From SFTJ01 sp051871515 (GTDB lineage Bacteria; Bacteroidota; Bacteroidia; Bacteroidales; Muribaculaceae), in assembly GCA_051871515.1 (NCBI GenBank), contig JBJECY010000121.1:1-64000 (forward strand): a stretch of DNA of 64,000 nt, written 5' to 3'. The position numbers were made by a program, and so were the translations under genes. The notes below the pieces were generated by a model. The model was not told the DNA's origin. It worked only from the letters and a program-made list of their open reading frames with translations, and did no database searches. This document shows, one piece after another, positions 26,513 through 35,874 of this stretch (the stretch's first letter is position 1; the number at the start of each line of letters is the position of its first letter).

Positions 26513-26623
26513 TGTAGGTTTTTGTTGTTAAAGCGTATGCAAAATGGCATTATTGAGTTTATGAGTTTTTTCAGAACAGATGTTGCCGTGAGCCTTATGG
26601 CGCGGTGGCGTTTTCGCTCTAAA

Positions 26624-26654
26624 CAAAGATAGCAACTTTAGGCGGAATGTGCAA
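26624..26654 (-). promoter_or_regulatory. Promoter for the GH92-galM operon
   Basis: Minus strand: TTG (26652-26654), 20 bases, TATCTTTG (26624-26631), good Bacteroidota consensus, with about 105 bases of leader. Confidence 0.65.
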
Positions 26655-26684
26655 TAATTGCAAATGATAGTTTTCCTTGTGCAA

Positions 26685-26733
26685 AAAAAGAATAATGCTC
26701 ACCCGGGCAGAGCCATAAAGGGGTGAGCATTAT
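26685..26733 (-). terminator. Terminator after glyS-FKBP
   Basis: A perfect 13-bp stem (ATAATGCTCACCC at 26692-26704 with its complement at 26721-26733), 16-base loop, and on the minus strand a TTCTTTTTTT tail. It closes the transcript ending with the FKBP gene at 26799. Confidence 0.85.
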
Positions 26734-26798
26734 CAGAGTGTTATTGCTTGTGCAATCACATTATGTTTTTGATTACACTGTGAAAACAAAAGCGTTGT

Positions 26799-27350
26799 TT
26801 ATTTTGCTTCGTATTTGTAGATGTCGGTGAGCTTGAGTTGGAACACCAAAAGCGTGTAGGGCGGAATCTTGCTTCCATAACCGCCTTCGCCATAAGCCAC
26901 ATTGTAAGGGATTATGACTTTCACCGAGTCGCCAACGTGCATGTTCATGAGCGCGATGCTCCAGCCAGAGATTACGCTGTTGACGCCAAAGCGAGCTACG
27001 CTGTCGGCAGGGCTGGTGCTGGTGTAAGATGAATCGAATGGCTCATCGTTATAGAAACGGCCATGATATTTCACATCGACAGTTGAGGTGTAGAGAGGCA
27101 CCAGGTTGTCGGCATATTTGTCGCGGTCGTTGTAGAAGTGCATATACACAATTGAGTTCCTGTCGAAGCTGGCGGGTACTGCCTCATAGAAAGGCTTGCC
27201 GTTTTCGTCGGTTTTTTTGAGTTCCTGGTTGAGCCAGTCGTTTTGCTCGTTGCGCCAGTCTTCATATTCTTCCCATGTGGTCTCGTCGAAGCATGATGTC
27301 AAACCAATGCTTAACAGCATGACCATATACAAATAAGCGAATTTTCTCAT
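26799..27350 (-). CDS. FKBP-type peptidyl-prolyl isomerase, lipoprotein
   Basis: A 183-residue prolyl cis-trans isomerase exported as a lipoprotein (MLLSIGLTSC, Cys20). After a Trp/Glu-rich segment (TTWEEYEDWRNEQNDWLNQEL) the FKBP domain occupies about residues 75-180: FGVNSVISGWSIALMNMHVGDSV, PYNVAYGEGGYGSKIPPYTLLVFQLKL. The VISGWSIAL and the AYGxGGxGxxIPPxxxLVF motifs are those of the FKBP active site. It follows glyS by 61 bases on the same strand; this pairing is common in Bacteroidales. Likely helps periplasmic protein folding. Confidence 0.92.
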   Translation of the reverse strand: MRKFAYLYMVMLLSIGLTSCFDETTWEEYEDWRNEQNDWLNQELKKTDENGKPFYEAVPASFDRNSIVYMHFYNDRDKYADNLVPLYTSTVDVKYHGRFYNDEPFDSSYTSTSPADSVARFGVNSVISGWSIALMNMHVGDSVKVIIPYNVAYGEGGYGSKIPPYTLLVFQLKLTDIYKYEAK

Positions 27351-27411
27351 ATTTCAGTTTGAAGTGGTGTTCAAAAGTGTGGGTTTAAGTTATGCGCTTG
27401 CAGGTGAGTTA

Positions 27412-28962
27412 TCACAGCAGTTTTTTAAGCAGTTGCTTGAAGCTTACTTCGCTCTCTATGATGGCTGGCAACTCATCAATTGCCACGCGCTCTTGCTGCA
27501 TGGTGTCGCGGTGACGAATGGTCACTGTGCCATCTTCAAGTGTTTGATGGTCAACGGTGATGCAGAACGGAGTGCCCACGGCATCTTGGCGGCGATAACG
27601 CTTGCCAATTGAGTCTTTCTCGTCGTATTGGCAGGTGTAGTCATATTTGAGCATGTTGATGATTTCACGAGCCTTCTCGGGCAGACCGTCTTTGCGCACA
27701 AGAGGCATCACGCAGGCTTTCACCGGAGCCAAAGCCTTTGGCAAGTGCAGCACCACGCGGGTCTCGCCGTTCTCAAGAGCTTCTTCTTCATAAGAAGAAC
27801 AAAGTATTGAGAGGAACATGCGGTCAACGCCAATTGATGTCTCAATCACATAAGGAGTGTATGATTGGTTGAGTTCGGGGTCGAAGTATTGAATCTTTTT
27901 GCCTGAGTATTTCTCGTGTTGCGAGAGGTCGAAGTTGGTGCGAGAGTGTATGCCCTCAACTTCCTTGAAGCCAAACGGCATGCGGAATTCAATGTCGGTG
28001 GCTGCATTGGCATAGTGAGCCAGCTTGTCGTGGTCGTGGAAGCGGTATTTGTCATCGCCCATGCCCAAAGCCTTGTGCCATTTGAGGCGTGTTTGTTTCC
28101 AAGTGTCGAACCATTTAAGTTCTTCGCCCGGGCGAACAAAGAATTGCATTTCCATTTGCTCAAATTCGCGCATGCGGAAGATGAATTGGCGAGCCACAAT
28201 CTCGTTGCGGAATGCTTTACCAATTTGTGCAATACCAAATGGGATGCGCATGCGGCCGGTTTTTTGCACGTTCAAAAAGTTCACAAAGATGCCTTGTGCT
28301 GTTTCGGGGCGCAGATACACAGCCATTGAGCCGTCGGCGGTGCTGCCCATCTCGGTCTTGAACATGAGGTTGAATTGGCGCACGTCGGTCCAGTTTTTTG
28401 TGCCTGAGATGGGGCAAACAATGCCGTAGTCAAGAATTATTTGCTTGAGGTCGGCAAGGTCGTTGGCCTCCATAGCTGCTTTGAAGCGAGCGTGCAGCTC
28501 GTCGCGCTTAGCGGCATGTTCAAGCACGCGAGGATTGGTTGAGCGGAAGAGGTCGGCATCAAACGATTCGCCAAAACGCTTGGCGGCTTTTGCCACTTCT
28601 TTCTCAATCTTATCGTCGAATTTTGCTATCTCGTCTTCGATGAGCACGTCGGCACGATAGCGCTTTTTTGAGTCGCGGTTGTCAATCAATGGGTCGTTGA
28701 ATGCGTCAACGTGGCCCGATGCTTTCCAAATTGTTGGGTGCATGAATATTGCAGAGTCAATACCCACAATGTTCTCGTGGAGCAGAGTCATTGACTCCCA
28801 CCAGTAGCGCTTTATGTTGTTCTTGAGTTCAACGCCGTTTTGACCGTAGTCATACACGGCACCCAATCCGTCGTATATTTCGCTTGAAGGGAACACAAAA
28901 CCATATTCCTTTGCATGTGAAACAATCTTTTTAAGAGTTTCTTCTTGTTTAACTTGTGCCAT
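27412..28962 (-). CDS. glyS: Glycine--tRNA ligase (single-chain, dimeric type)
   Basis: Class II glycyl-tRNA synthetase of the alpha-2 (eukaryote/archaea-like) type, 516 residues, which charges tRNA-Gly with glycine. N-terminal motif 1 region has GLGAVYDYGQNGVELKNNIKRYWW (hallmark GAVYDYGQNGVELKN); motif 2 is FRNEIVARQFIFRMREFEQME; motif 3 is in ETSIGVDRMFLSIL; the C-terminal anticodon-binding domain begins near LAPVKACVMPLVRKDGL. The Bacteroidota enzyme is this form rather than the glyQ/glyS heterotetramer. No T-box leader upstream. First gene of the glyS-FKBP unit. Confidence 0.96.
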   Translation of the reverse strand: MAQVKQEETLKKIVSHAKEYGFVFPSSEIYDGLGAVYDYGQNGVELKNNIKRYWWESMTLLHENIVGIDSAIFMHPTIWKASGHVDAFNDPLIDNRDSKKRYRADVLIEDEIAKFDDKIEKEVAKAAKRFGESFDADLFRSTNPRVLEHAAKRDELHARFKAAMEANDLADLKQIILDYGIVCPISGTKNWTDVRQFNLMFKTEMGSTADGSMAVYLRPETAQGIFVNFLNVQKTGRMRIPFGIAQIGKAFRNEIVARQFIFRMREFEQMEMQFFVRPGEELKWFDTWKQTRLKWHKALGMGDDKYRFHDHDKLAHYANAATDIEFRMPFGFKEVEGIHSRTNFDLSQHEKYSGKKIQYFDPELNQSYTPYVIETSIGVDRMFLSILCSSYEEEALENGETRVVLHLPKALAPVKACVMPLVRKDGLPEKAREIINMLKYDYTCQYDEKDSIGKRYRRQDAVGTPFCITVDHQTLEDGTVTIRHRDTMQQERVAIDELPAIIESEVSFKQLLKKLL

Positions 28963-29264
28963 AATCTCTTTTTTGTTGAAAATAAAATTTCGTGAGAAGG
29001 CTCAATTAGCTGAGCCGCTGTTTTTTTACGGGTGCAAAGTAAATGAAAATGTGTGATAGTGGCAAGAATTTTAACAAACATTCTATGTAGATGTTGCCGC
29101 AAGTGCTTCAAAATGCCGATGTTGTGGCGCTGTTGACGTTTGTTTTAGCCTTGATGTGCCCATTTTTGCTCGGTTTAGCAAGCCCGCTCCGGAGGGTGCC
29201 GTTTTTTTTGACAAAAGATGATTTGGAACAAAAAAGCTTTGGCGAAATAGTTTTGCCTACGGCT
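28963..29264. other. Intergenic region between glyS and trpA
   Basis: 302 bases, end of the trp operon and upstream region of glyS. On the minus strand a TTACTTTG, one base off the -7 consensus, lies about 75 bases before glyS. A CTCCGGAG palindrome near 29185 sits beside an eight-T run on the plus strand, but no plus-strand gene ends there. No clear terminator for the trp operon. Confidence 0.4.
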
Positions 29265-30041
29265 CTACTCTTGCAATGCTTTGAAAAGTTTGTTGAGCGC
29301 CTCGTTGGCATTGCCGCTCTCGTTGAGCAGGGTCACAAACTTTGAGCCTATGATGGCACCTGCGGCATTCTCTTGTGCAGAAGTGAGGGTTTGCTTGTTT
29401 GAAATGCCAAAACCAATCATGCGCGGATTGCGCAATTGCATTGAATTGATGCGGCGAAAATATTCTTGCTTAGCCTCGTTGAAGCTCTTTTGTGCGCCAG
29501 TGATGGCTGCCGATGACACCATGTAAATGAATCCGTTGGTGTGCTCGTCGATGAAGCGTATGCGCTCCTCGCTTGTTTCAGGGGTGATGAGCATGATGAT
29601 GCGCAAGTCATATTTATCGGCTATGGGCTTCACCGTTTTCATGTAATCGTTGAATGGCAGGTCGGGGATTATTGCGCCCGATACGCCCGATTCCACGCAT
29701 TGTTGACAGAATGATTCAATGCCGAAGTGTAAGATGGGGTTGAGGTAGCCCATCAGCAGCAGCGGTATGTTCACCTCGTCTTTTATGGCTTTTAACTGGC
29801 TGAAAAGCAGGCGCAGCGTCATGCCGTTGCGGAGTGCTCGGGTGGCGGCATCTTGTATCACTGGTCCGTCGGCCATAGGGTCGCTGAAGGGGATGCCCAC
29901 TTCAATCATGTCAATGCCTCGTTGTTGCATTGTTTTAATCACTTCGCCAGTGCTTTCAAGCGTTGGGCAACCGGCACAGAAATAGAGCGAGAGCAGTTTT
30001 TTCTCGCCACGTTGGCTGAATAATTGGTTTATCTTGTTCAT
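29265..30041 (-). CDS. trpA: Tryptophan synthase alpha subunit
   Basis: The alpha subunit (258 residues) cleaves indole-3-glycerol phosphate to indole and glyceraldehyde 3-phosphate and channels indole to TrpB. A TIM barrel with the catalytic pair Glu47 (DMIEVGIPFSDP) and Asp58 (MADGPVIQ), the loop LMGYLNPI, and the phosphate site GFGISN. Last gene of trpBEGDCFA; its ATG overlaps the trpF stop by 4 bases, indicating translational coupling. Confidence 0.97.
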   Translation of the reverse strand: MNKINQLFSQRGEKKLLSLYFCAGCPTLESTGEVIKTMQQRGIDMIEVGIPFSDPMADGPVIQDAATRALRNGMTLRLLFSQLKAIKDEVNIPLLLMGYLNPILHFGIESFCQQCVESGVSGAIIPDLPFNDYMKTVKPIADKYDLRIIMLITPETSEERIRFIDEHTNGFIYMVSSAAITGAQKSFNEAKQEYFRRINSMQLRNPRMIGFGISNKQTLTSAQENAAGAIIGSKFVTLLNESGNANEALNKLFKALQE

Positions 30042-30685
30042 ATTGATGGATTCATTGTTTCGTTGATGTTTTTTATGAATTTTCTCACTGCTTCGGCGTC
30101 TTTTATTCCCGGTGAGTTTTCAAATTTTGAGTTGATGTCAACGCCGTAAAAGAGAGGGTGGTTGATGCCGGATAGAGCCGAAACGTCTTCTGCCCCAATT
30201 CCGCCGCTGACGAGGAATGGCTTGCTGCCGTTATACTCGTTTATCCATTGCCACTGGAACTTTTTACCGCTTCCGCCTTTCTCAGCGCATTTTGTATCAA
30301 AGAGAAAAAAGTCAACTGCCTCGTCATATTCTTTGCATAGCTTGAAATCGTTGGGGGCACCTATGCTGATTGCCTTGATGATACCTACATTTTTTTGCAA
30401 GGAGTTCACCAATGAGTTGCGCAGATTGTTGATGAACGAGGGCTGCTCTTGCCCGTGAAGCTGAATGAGGTCGAGGTTATAATCGGCTACTTTGGCTAAG
30501 ATGTTTTGTTGCGTTTCATCAACAAACACACCCACTCGCGTGATGCCTGCAAACGATGGCTTTGTTGAAACGTAGCGAGGCGAGTGTTGCCAGAAAATCA
30601 TGCCTATCCAGTTGGCACCGGCATCAATCACTTGCTTAATGTTTGTTTCGTCGCGAAGGCCGCAAACTTTCACTATCATAGTCAA
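30038..30685 (-). CDS. trpF: Phosphoribosylanthranilate isomerase
   Basis: TrpF performs the Amadori rearrangement of phosphoribosylanthranilate to CdRP. The 215-residue TIM barrel opens MTMIVKVCGLRDETNI with the catalytic Cys8, followed by GMIFWQHSPRYV, GVFVDET, IQLHGQE, the catalytic Asp in FFLFDTK, and phosphate-binding LVSGGIGAEDV. It is a free-standing gene, not fused to trpC as in enterobacteria. Starts 25 bases after trpC. Confidence 0.96.
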   Translation of the reverse strand: MTMIVKVCGLRDETNIKQVIDAGANWIGMIFWQHSPRYVSTKPSFAGITRVGVFVDETQQNILAKVADYNLDLIQLHGQEQPSFINNLRNSLVNSLQKNVGIIKAISIGAPNDFKLCKEYDEAVDFFLFDTKCAEKGGSGKKFQWQWINEYNGSKPFLVSGGIGAEDVSALSGINHPLFYGVDINSKFENSPGIKDAEAVRKFIKNINETMNPSI

Positions 30686-30710
30686 TGTTGTGTGAGGTTA
30701 TGCTATATTT

Positions 30711-31520
30711 TTATGCTTTATTGTTTGCCGTGATAGCTGTTGTGAGTTGTGCCAATGCTTGCCCCGGCTCAGGGTTTTTCATTAGCTGTTCGCCAATGAG
30801 AAAACCTCGGTATCCCACCTCTCTAAGCCGTAATATGACTTCAGCCGATGTGATGCCGCTTTCACTCACTTTCACTGCTTCTTTTGGCAGTGACGATGCC
30901 AACCGGAATGAATTGTTCACGTCGGTCACAAAGCTGCCGAGGTTGCGGTTGTTGATGCCGCAGAGGTCGGGCATGTGGCTGGCATAAGCGGTCTCTTGCT
31001 CGCTGTGCATTTCTAACAGCACCTCAAGCCCAAGGTTATGTGCCTCATGCAGCAACTGGCGGTAACGCTCCATGGTGAGTGCCGCAGCAATCAGCAACAC
31101 CGCCGATGCGCCGCATAGCTTGGCCTGCAATAGCTGATATTCGTCTATGACGAAGTTTTTGTAGAGTATGGGCAGGGTCACTCCGCTCTCTCGCGCCATT
31201 CTAATGAAAGCATCGCTTCCGCCAAAAAAGTGCTCGTCGGTGAGGATGCTGATGGCTGCTGCGCCATGCTGCTGATAGGATAGGGCGACTGATTGCACAT
31301 TGGATTGCTCATTTATCCATCCCTTTGACGGCGATTTTCTCTTAAACTCGGCGATGATGCCTGTTGACGATTGTTGCAGGGCTTGGCTGAACGATGCCGT
31401 AGGTGTCGCTGCCATCATCTCAACCTTTTTATATAGCTCGCGTGTGCTAAGCATCGCCTTGTTTCGCTCCACTTCAATGGCTTTATATGCTATGATATCT
31501 TCAAGAATGTCAACTGCCAT
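30711..31520 (-). CDS. trpC: Indole-3-glycerol phosphate synthase
   Basis: TrpC closes the indole ring of CdRP with loss of CO2 and water. The 269-residue TIM barrel has ILEDIIAYKAIEVE at the N-terminus, the catalytic lysines in AEFKRKSPSKGWI and PILYKNFVIDEYQ, GINNRNLGSF and the phosphate loop VSESGI...FLIGEQLMKNP. Normal length. Starts 8 bases after trpD. Confidence 0.97.
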   Translation of the reverse strand: MAVDILEDIIAYKAIEVERNKAMLSTRELYKKVEMMAATPTASFSQALQQSSTGIIAEFKRKSPSKGWINEQSNVQSVALSYQQHGAAAISILTDEHFFGGSDAFIRMARESGVTLPILYKNFVIDEYQLLQAKLCGASAVLLIAAALTMERYRQLLHEAHNLGLEVLLEMHSEQETAYASHMPDLCGINNRNLGSFVTDVNNSFRLASSLPKEAVKVSESGITSAEVILRLREVGYRGFLIGEQLMKNPEPGQALAQLTTAITANNKA

Positions 31521-31528
31521 AGCTGTTT

Positions 31529-32539
31529 TTATTGATTGAGTTCAACAAATTTTTTGAATGTGCTGATTGCCTTACCGCTGTCAATTGATTCGCGGGCAAT
31601 TTCAATGCACTCCTCAATTCCTTTCTTGCCTTGCTCAAGCACCTGAATGGCAAATGCCGCATTGGCAAGCACAATGTTCTTTTGTGCTGGCAAAGCACGG
31701 TTGTTGAGCACATTATCAAAGATGGTGGCAGCCTCTTCCTCGGTTGCTCCTGCCATCAGCTCCTCGGGCTTAGCTGTGTCAAATCCAAAGTCTGATGGCT
31801 TGAACACTTTTTCATAGTTGTTTGTTGTCACCTTAAACTCTCCGGTGAGAGAAATCTCATCGTATCCATCAAGGCTGTTCACTATGCCGTAGTCAATGCC
31901 AATGCGTTGATACAGATGGTGATAGAGCCGCATTTGGTTGAGGTTTGCCACGCCAAGCAATTGGCATTGAGGGCGAGCAGGATTCACTATTGGACCCAAG
32001 AGGTTGAAGCAGGTGGGAAACTCCAGGTGTTTCCTGATGGGCCCTACAAACTTCATTGCTTTGGCAAAGAGTTGGGCATGAAGATACACTATGCCGCACT
32101 CGTTGATGCAGCGGTTGAGCTTGTTGATGTCATCAGTAAATTTCACTCCGTGATGTGCTATCACGTTTGATGCTCCGCTTGTGCTTGTGGCAGCATAGTT
32201 GCCGTGCTTAGCCACTTTGTATCCGGCACCTGCAATCACAAAGCATGATGTGGTGGAGATGTTGAACGTGTTTTTGCGGTCGCCGCCTGTTCCTACCACG
32301 TCGATATACCTATCACAATCCAATGGTACGGGCACGCCTGTCTCTAAAATGCCGTCGCGAAAACCCAGCAATTCGTCAACGGTAACTCCTCTCATCTGAA
32401 GCCCGGTGAGCAATGCGCTCACTTGTTCAACGGGGTATTCTTCGTTGGTGATACCTATTAATATCTGTTTGGTTTCTTCTCTTGTAAGTTCCTCATGAGC
32501 CAATATGCGGTCGAGAAATTCTTTCATTTGTTGTGCCAT
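31529..32539 (-). CDS. trpD: Anthranilate phosphoribosyltransferase
   Basis: TrpD transfers the phosphoribosyl group of PRPP to anthranilate. The 336-residue protein has the GTGGDRKNTFNIST PRPP-binding motif (about 86-99), the KHGNYAATSTSGASN block, and FLGPIVNPARP-like LLGPIVNPARPQCQLLGV. It is free-standing, not fused to trpG. It lies 59 bases after trpG. Confidence 0.97.
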   Translation of the reverse strand: MAQQMKEFLDRILAHEELTREETKQILIGITNEEYPVEQVSALLTGLQMRGVTVDELLGFRDGILETGVPVPLDCDRYIDVVGTGGDRKNTFNISTTSCFVIAGAGYKVAKHGNYAATSTSGASNVIAHHGVKFTDDINKLNRCINECGIVYLHAQLFAKAMKFVGPIRKHLEFPTCFNLLGPIVNPARPQCQLLGVANLNQMRLYHHLYQRIGIDYGIVNSLDGYDEISLTGEFKVTTNNYEKVFKPSDFGFDTAKPEELMAGATEEEAATIFDNVLNNRALPAQKNIVLANAAFAIQVLEQGKKGIEECIEIARESIDSGKAISTFKKFVELNQ

Positions 32540-32598
32540 ATATGTTCTTTTTTAAGAAATTCGTTTATAATTGGTTTTTTTGATTCTCTAAGGGTTTT

Positions 32599-33162
32599 TT
32601 AGTGGTAGATGAAATTTTCCACTATCTTCTTGCCTTGTGGGGTGAGCACGCTTTCGGGGTGAAACTGGATACCGTGTATGTCGAGGGTTTTGTGGCGTAG
32701 AGCCATGATTTGCCCTTCGTTGCTCACGGCAGTGATTTCAAGACACTCCGGCAAGTTCTCGTTGCTCACCACCCATGAGTGGTAACGCCCCATGACTATG
32801 TTCTGGGGGAGGGAGTTGAAGATGTAATCGTTGTTAAACTGAGTGCCCTCGGTAGCCACACCGTGAAACACGTTGGTGAGGTTGGTGAGCGTTGCGCCAA
32901 ACACTTCGCCAATGGCTTGATGGCCCAAGCACACTCCCAAAATGGGCTTTTTGCCTTGATAGGTACGAATGACATCGAGCAACAATCCTGCTTCAGATGG
33001 TATGCCTGGACCCGGACTGAGCACTATCTTGTCGAACTCCTCCAATTGATTGAGCGTGAGGCGGTCGTTGCGCAACACGGTCACCTCGGCCCCGGTTTCT
33101 TTAATCAGATGGCTCAAATTATAGGTGAATGAGTCATAATTGTCAATTATAATTACTTTCAT
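32599..33162 (-). CDS. trpG: Anthranilate synthase, glutamine amidotransferase component
   Basis: TrpG (187 residues) releases ammonia from glutamine for TrpE. Class I amidotransferase with IIIDNYDSFTYNLSHLI at the start, oxyanion-strand LSPGPGIPSEAG, nucleophile Cys78 in GVCLGHQAIGE, and His168-Glu170 in HPES. Sits 24 bases downstream of trpE. A PabA role as well (dual use in folate synthesis) is possible since no separate pabA is visible in the window. Confidence 0.96.
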   Translation of the reverse strand: MKVIIIDNYDSFTYNLSHLIKETGAEVTVLRNDRLTLNQLEEFDKIVLSPGPGIPSEAGLLLDVIRTYQGKKPILGVCLGHQAIGEVFGATLTNLTNVFHGVATEGTQFNNDYIFNSLPQNIVMGRYHSWVVSNENLPECLEITAVSNEGQIMALRHKTLDIHGIQFHPESVLTPQGKKIVENFIYH

Positions 33163-33186
33163 ATTGATTGTCGAGTTTTTTGGGGT

Positions 33187-34578
33187 TTACATATTTTCTG
33201 CCATGATGATAGCGCGGCGCAAAGCACCTAATTTGTTGTTCACTTCTTGCAGCTCGTATTCTTCATTACTCTTTGCCACTATGCCTCCGCCTGCCTGAAA
33301 CCAAAGTTCGCCGTTTCGCGACACAAACGAACGGATGGTGATGGCTTGGTTGAGTGCGCCGCTGAAACCAATGAACCCGATGCATCCACCATAGGCACCT
33401 CTGTTGTGAGGCTCAATCTCGCTGATTAGCTGCATGGCTCTTACCTTTGGTGCGCCAGAGAGTGTGCCGGCAGGAAAGGTGTCGATAAATGCTTTTATGG
33501 GATTGGCATCGTTGTTGAGCGTTCCGCTCACGCGCGATACCAGATGAATCACATGCGAATAATATTGCAGGTCTTTGTAGAAGTCAACCTTAACTCCATG
33601 ACAGTTGCGGCTCAGGTCGTTGCGCGCCAAATCAACCAACATCACGTGTTCGGCATTCTCTTTAGGGTCATTGCGCAGAAATTCAGCACCCCGTCTGTCG
33701 GCTTCTTCGTCGCCTGTACGTTTGGTTGTTCCGGCTATCGGGTCGATATAAGCCTTGCCGTTCTCAATGCGGCAATGAGTCTCGGGCGATGAGCCGAAGA
33801 TGCGAAAACCGCCGAAGTCGAAATAGAACAGATAGGGAGACGGATTGATTGAACGCAAGGCGCGGTAGAGTTTGAAGTCGTCGCCTTCATATCGCTGAAC
33901 GAATCGGCGAGAAATGACAATCTGAAACACATCGCCTCGCAGACAGTGCTTGATGCCTTTGCGAATGTTGGCTTTATGCTCCTCGTCGGTCAATGGTGAG
34001 GAGGTGTCGCCCACAGGATGGAAGTCGTAGGGGTGTATGTTTGCCTTGTTCATCTGGCGATAGATGTGGTCAAGGTCAGATGCTTCTCCAAGAGTGATGA
34101 TTGTCATCTTGTTGTTGTAATGGTCAAACACAATGAGGTCGCGATAGAGGATATACATTATGTCGGGGGCATCGTTTCGTTCCATTGTGGTGTCTTTCAC
34201 GTTGATGTTTTCAAAATATCGCACCGCGTTGAATGACGAATATCCGTAAAGGCCGCAACATTCGGCACCGTCGCCCTCCACATGAAAGCGGTTGAGGAAG
34301 CTGTTAATGGCAATGTCGGCACTAAAGCTATTGCTCACCTCGTGGTGAGTGACTTCGCCGTTGGGAAACGTGCTGATGACTTCGCCGTGGCTGATTGCCA
34401 ATGAAGCAATGGGATTGATGCCCACAAACGAGCGGCTGTTGTTGGCTTGATGATAATCGGCACATTCAAGCAGCACACTCTGAGCATAAGCGTCGCGCAG
34501 CCGCATATACACGCCCACAGGTGTATAAAGGTCGGCTAAAAGTGTTCTTGCTTTTGTTTGATAATTAAAAGTTTCCAT
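33187..34578 (-). CDS. trpE: Anthranilate synthase component I
   Basis: TrpE (463 residues) makes anthranilate from chorismate and ammonia. C-terminal chorismate-binding domain has FQIVISRRFVQRY, PSPYLFYFDFGGFRIFGSSPE, IAGTTKRTGDEEAD, ENAEHVMLVDLARND and PAGTLSGAPKVRAMQLI. The N-terminal regulatory motif, usually LLESxD and part of the Trp feedback site, reads LLECAD (about 33-38): Ser is replaced by Cys. Its start overlaps the trpB stop by 14 bases. Confidence 0.96.
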   Translation of the reverse strand: METFNYQTKARTLLADLYTPVGVYMRLRDAYAQSVLLECADYHQANNSRSFVGINPIASLAISHGEVISTFPNGEVTHHEVSNSFSADIAINSFLNRFHVEGDGAECCGLYGYSSFNAVRYFENINVKDTTMERNDAPDIMYILYRDLIVFDHYNNKMTIITLGEASDLDHIYRQMNKANIHPYDFHPVGDTSSPLTDEEHKANIRKGIKHCLRGDVFQIVISRRFVQRYEGDDFKLYRALRSINPSPYLFYFDFGGFRIFGSSPETHCRIENGKAYIDPIAGTTKRTGDEEADRRGAEFLRNDPKENAEHVMLVDLARNDLSRNCHGVKVDFYKDLQYYSHVIHLVSRVSGTLNNDANPIKAFIDTFPAGTLSGAPKVRAMQLISEIEPHNRGAYGGCIGFIGFSGALNQAITIRSFVSRNGELWFQAGGGIVAKSNEEYELQEVNNKLGALRRAIIMAENM

Positions 34579-35770
34579 ATTCTCCTGCCATTTTTTTGTT
34601 ATTCAGATAGGTTTCCACGTCTTTGTCGCCTCGTCCGCTCACCGTGAGCACCACCACATCGTCTTTTTTCAGCGTGAGTTTTGACAGTGCAGCCAGAGCG
34701 TGAGCACTCTCCAGCGCCGGAATGATGCCTTCCATGCGGGTGAGCTCATAAGCCGCCTTCACTGCCTCGTCGTCGTTGATGCTAAGCACGGTTGCCCTAT
34801 GTTTATTGGCTAAGTTGGCGTGCATTGGTCCAATGCCCGGATAATCGAGCCCGGCAGAGATACTTTCTGCCTCAATGATTTGTCCGTCGGGCGTTTGCAT
34901 CACCAGTGTTCTTGCCCCATGTAGTATGCCCACGCTGCCAGCATGAATGGTGGCTGCCGTGTGTCCGCTGTCAGCACCCAGTCCGCCTGCCTCGGCAAGC
35001 ACAATCTTCACCTGCTCATTGTCAACGTAGTGATACACTGTTCCGGCTGCGTTTGAGCCTCCTCCCACGCAAGCCACAAGATAGTCGGGGTAGTTGCGCC
35101 CAATCTTCTCTTGTAATTGCTCTTTTATCTCTTTTGAGATGATGCTTTGCAATCGTGCCACCATGTCGGGATAAGGGTGAGGACCCACAGTTGACCCAAT
35201 GATATAAAACGTGTCGGCAGGGTGGCAGCACCAGTCTCGTATTGCCTCGTTGGTGGCATCTTTCAGAGTGCAATTGCCCGAGGTTACCGGTCTCACCTCG
35301 GCACCCAGCATTTTCATTCGTTCCACGTTGGCATGTTGCCGTTTCACGTCGAGCGCTCCCTGATACACCACGCAAGGCATGTCCATGAGTGCGCATACTG
35401 TTGCCGTGGCAACGCCGTGCTGTCCGGCTCCTGTTTCGGCGATAATCCGTTTCTTGCCCATTTTCTTTGCCAAGAGTATTTGCCCTATGGTGTTGTTGAT
35501 TTTGTGTGCACCCGTGTGGTTGAGGTCCTCTCTTTTGAGGTAGAGCCTGCAACCATATTTCTCGCTCATTCTTTTGGCATAGTAGAGGGGTGAGGGCCGT
35601 CCCACATAGTCGCGTAGCAGCATCATGTATTCTTGCTGAAAATCGTCGGAAGTGATAACTTTCAGATATTCGTTTTTAAGCTGTTCCACCGTGGCATAGA
35701 GAATCTCGGGCACGTATGCTCCGCCATATTCGCCATAAAATCCGTTATTGTCAACTAAATAGTTTTCCAT
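34565..35770 (-). CDS. trpB: Tryptophan synthase beta subunit
   Basis: PLP enzyme (401 residues) that condenses indole with serine to tryptophan. PLP lysine is Lys90 in EDLNHTGAHKINN; GAGQHGVATA and the phosphate-binding GGGSNAAG loop are present, as is SVGILHGARTLV. It is the TrpB1 type. First structural gene of the operon, an order (trpB first) seen across Bacteroidota. Expression is expected to depend on the attenuator that ends 38 bases before its start codon. Confidence 0.97.
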   Translation of the reverse strand: MENYLVDNNGFYGEYGGAYVPEILYATVEQLKNEYLKVITSDDFQQEYMMLLRDYVGRPSPLYYAKRMSEKYGCRLYLKREDLNHTGAHKINNTIGQILLAKKMGKKRIIAETGAGQHGVATATVCALMDMPCVVYQGALDVKRQHANVERMKMLGAEVRPVTSGNCTLKDATNEAIRDWCCHPADTFYIIGSTVGPHPYPDMVARLQSIISKEIKEQLQEKIGRNYPDYLVACVGGGSNAAGTVYHYVDNEQVKIVLAEAGGLGADSGHTAATIHAGSVGILHGARTLVMQTPDGQIIEAESISAGLDYPGIGPMHANLANKHRATVLSINDDEAVKAAYELTRMEGIIPALESAHALAALSKLTLKKDDVVVLTVSGRGDKDVETYLNNKKMAGEYGNF

Positions 35771-35807
35771 TATAGTTATTGTTTTTTTATTGTTTACAAA
35801 CCGAATT

Positions 35808-35850
35808 AAAAAACCGGAAGCTCATCGCGTCGCGACAAGCCTCCGGTTTT
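35808..35850 (-). terminator. trp attenuator terminator
   Basis: On the minus strand AAAACCGGAGGC (35850-35839) pairs with GCTTCCGGTTTT (35822-35811) with one G-U pair, and the inner bases extend the helix; six T residues follow (35813-35808). It lies in the leader, after trpL and before trpB, so termination here would prevent transcription of the whole trp operon. Confidence 0.85.
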
Positions 35851-35874
35851 ATGTATTATGTTTTAGGTGTGTGG

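Noticed and set aside
28963..29100. T-box leader before glyS
   Set aside because: No T-box consensus or specifier stem seen; the leader is short.
29185..29215. Plus-strand terminator near a run of eight T
   Set aside because: The palindrome is only CTCCGGAG and no plus-strand gene ends there.
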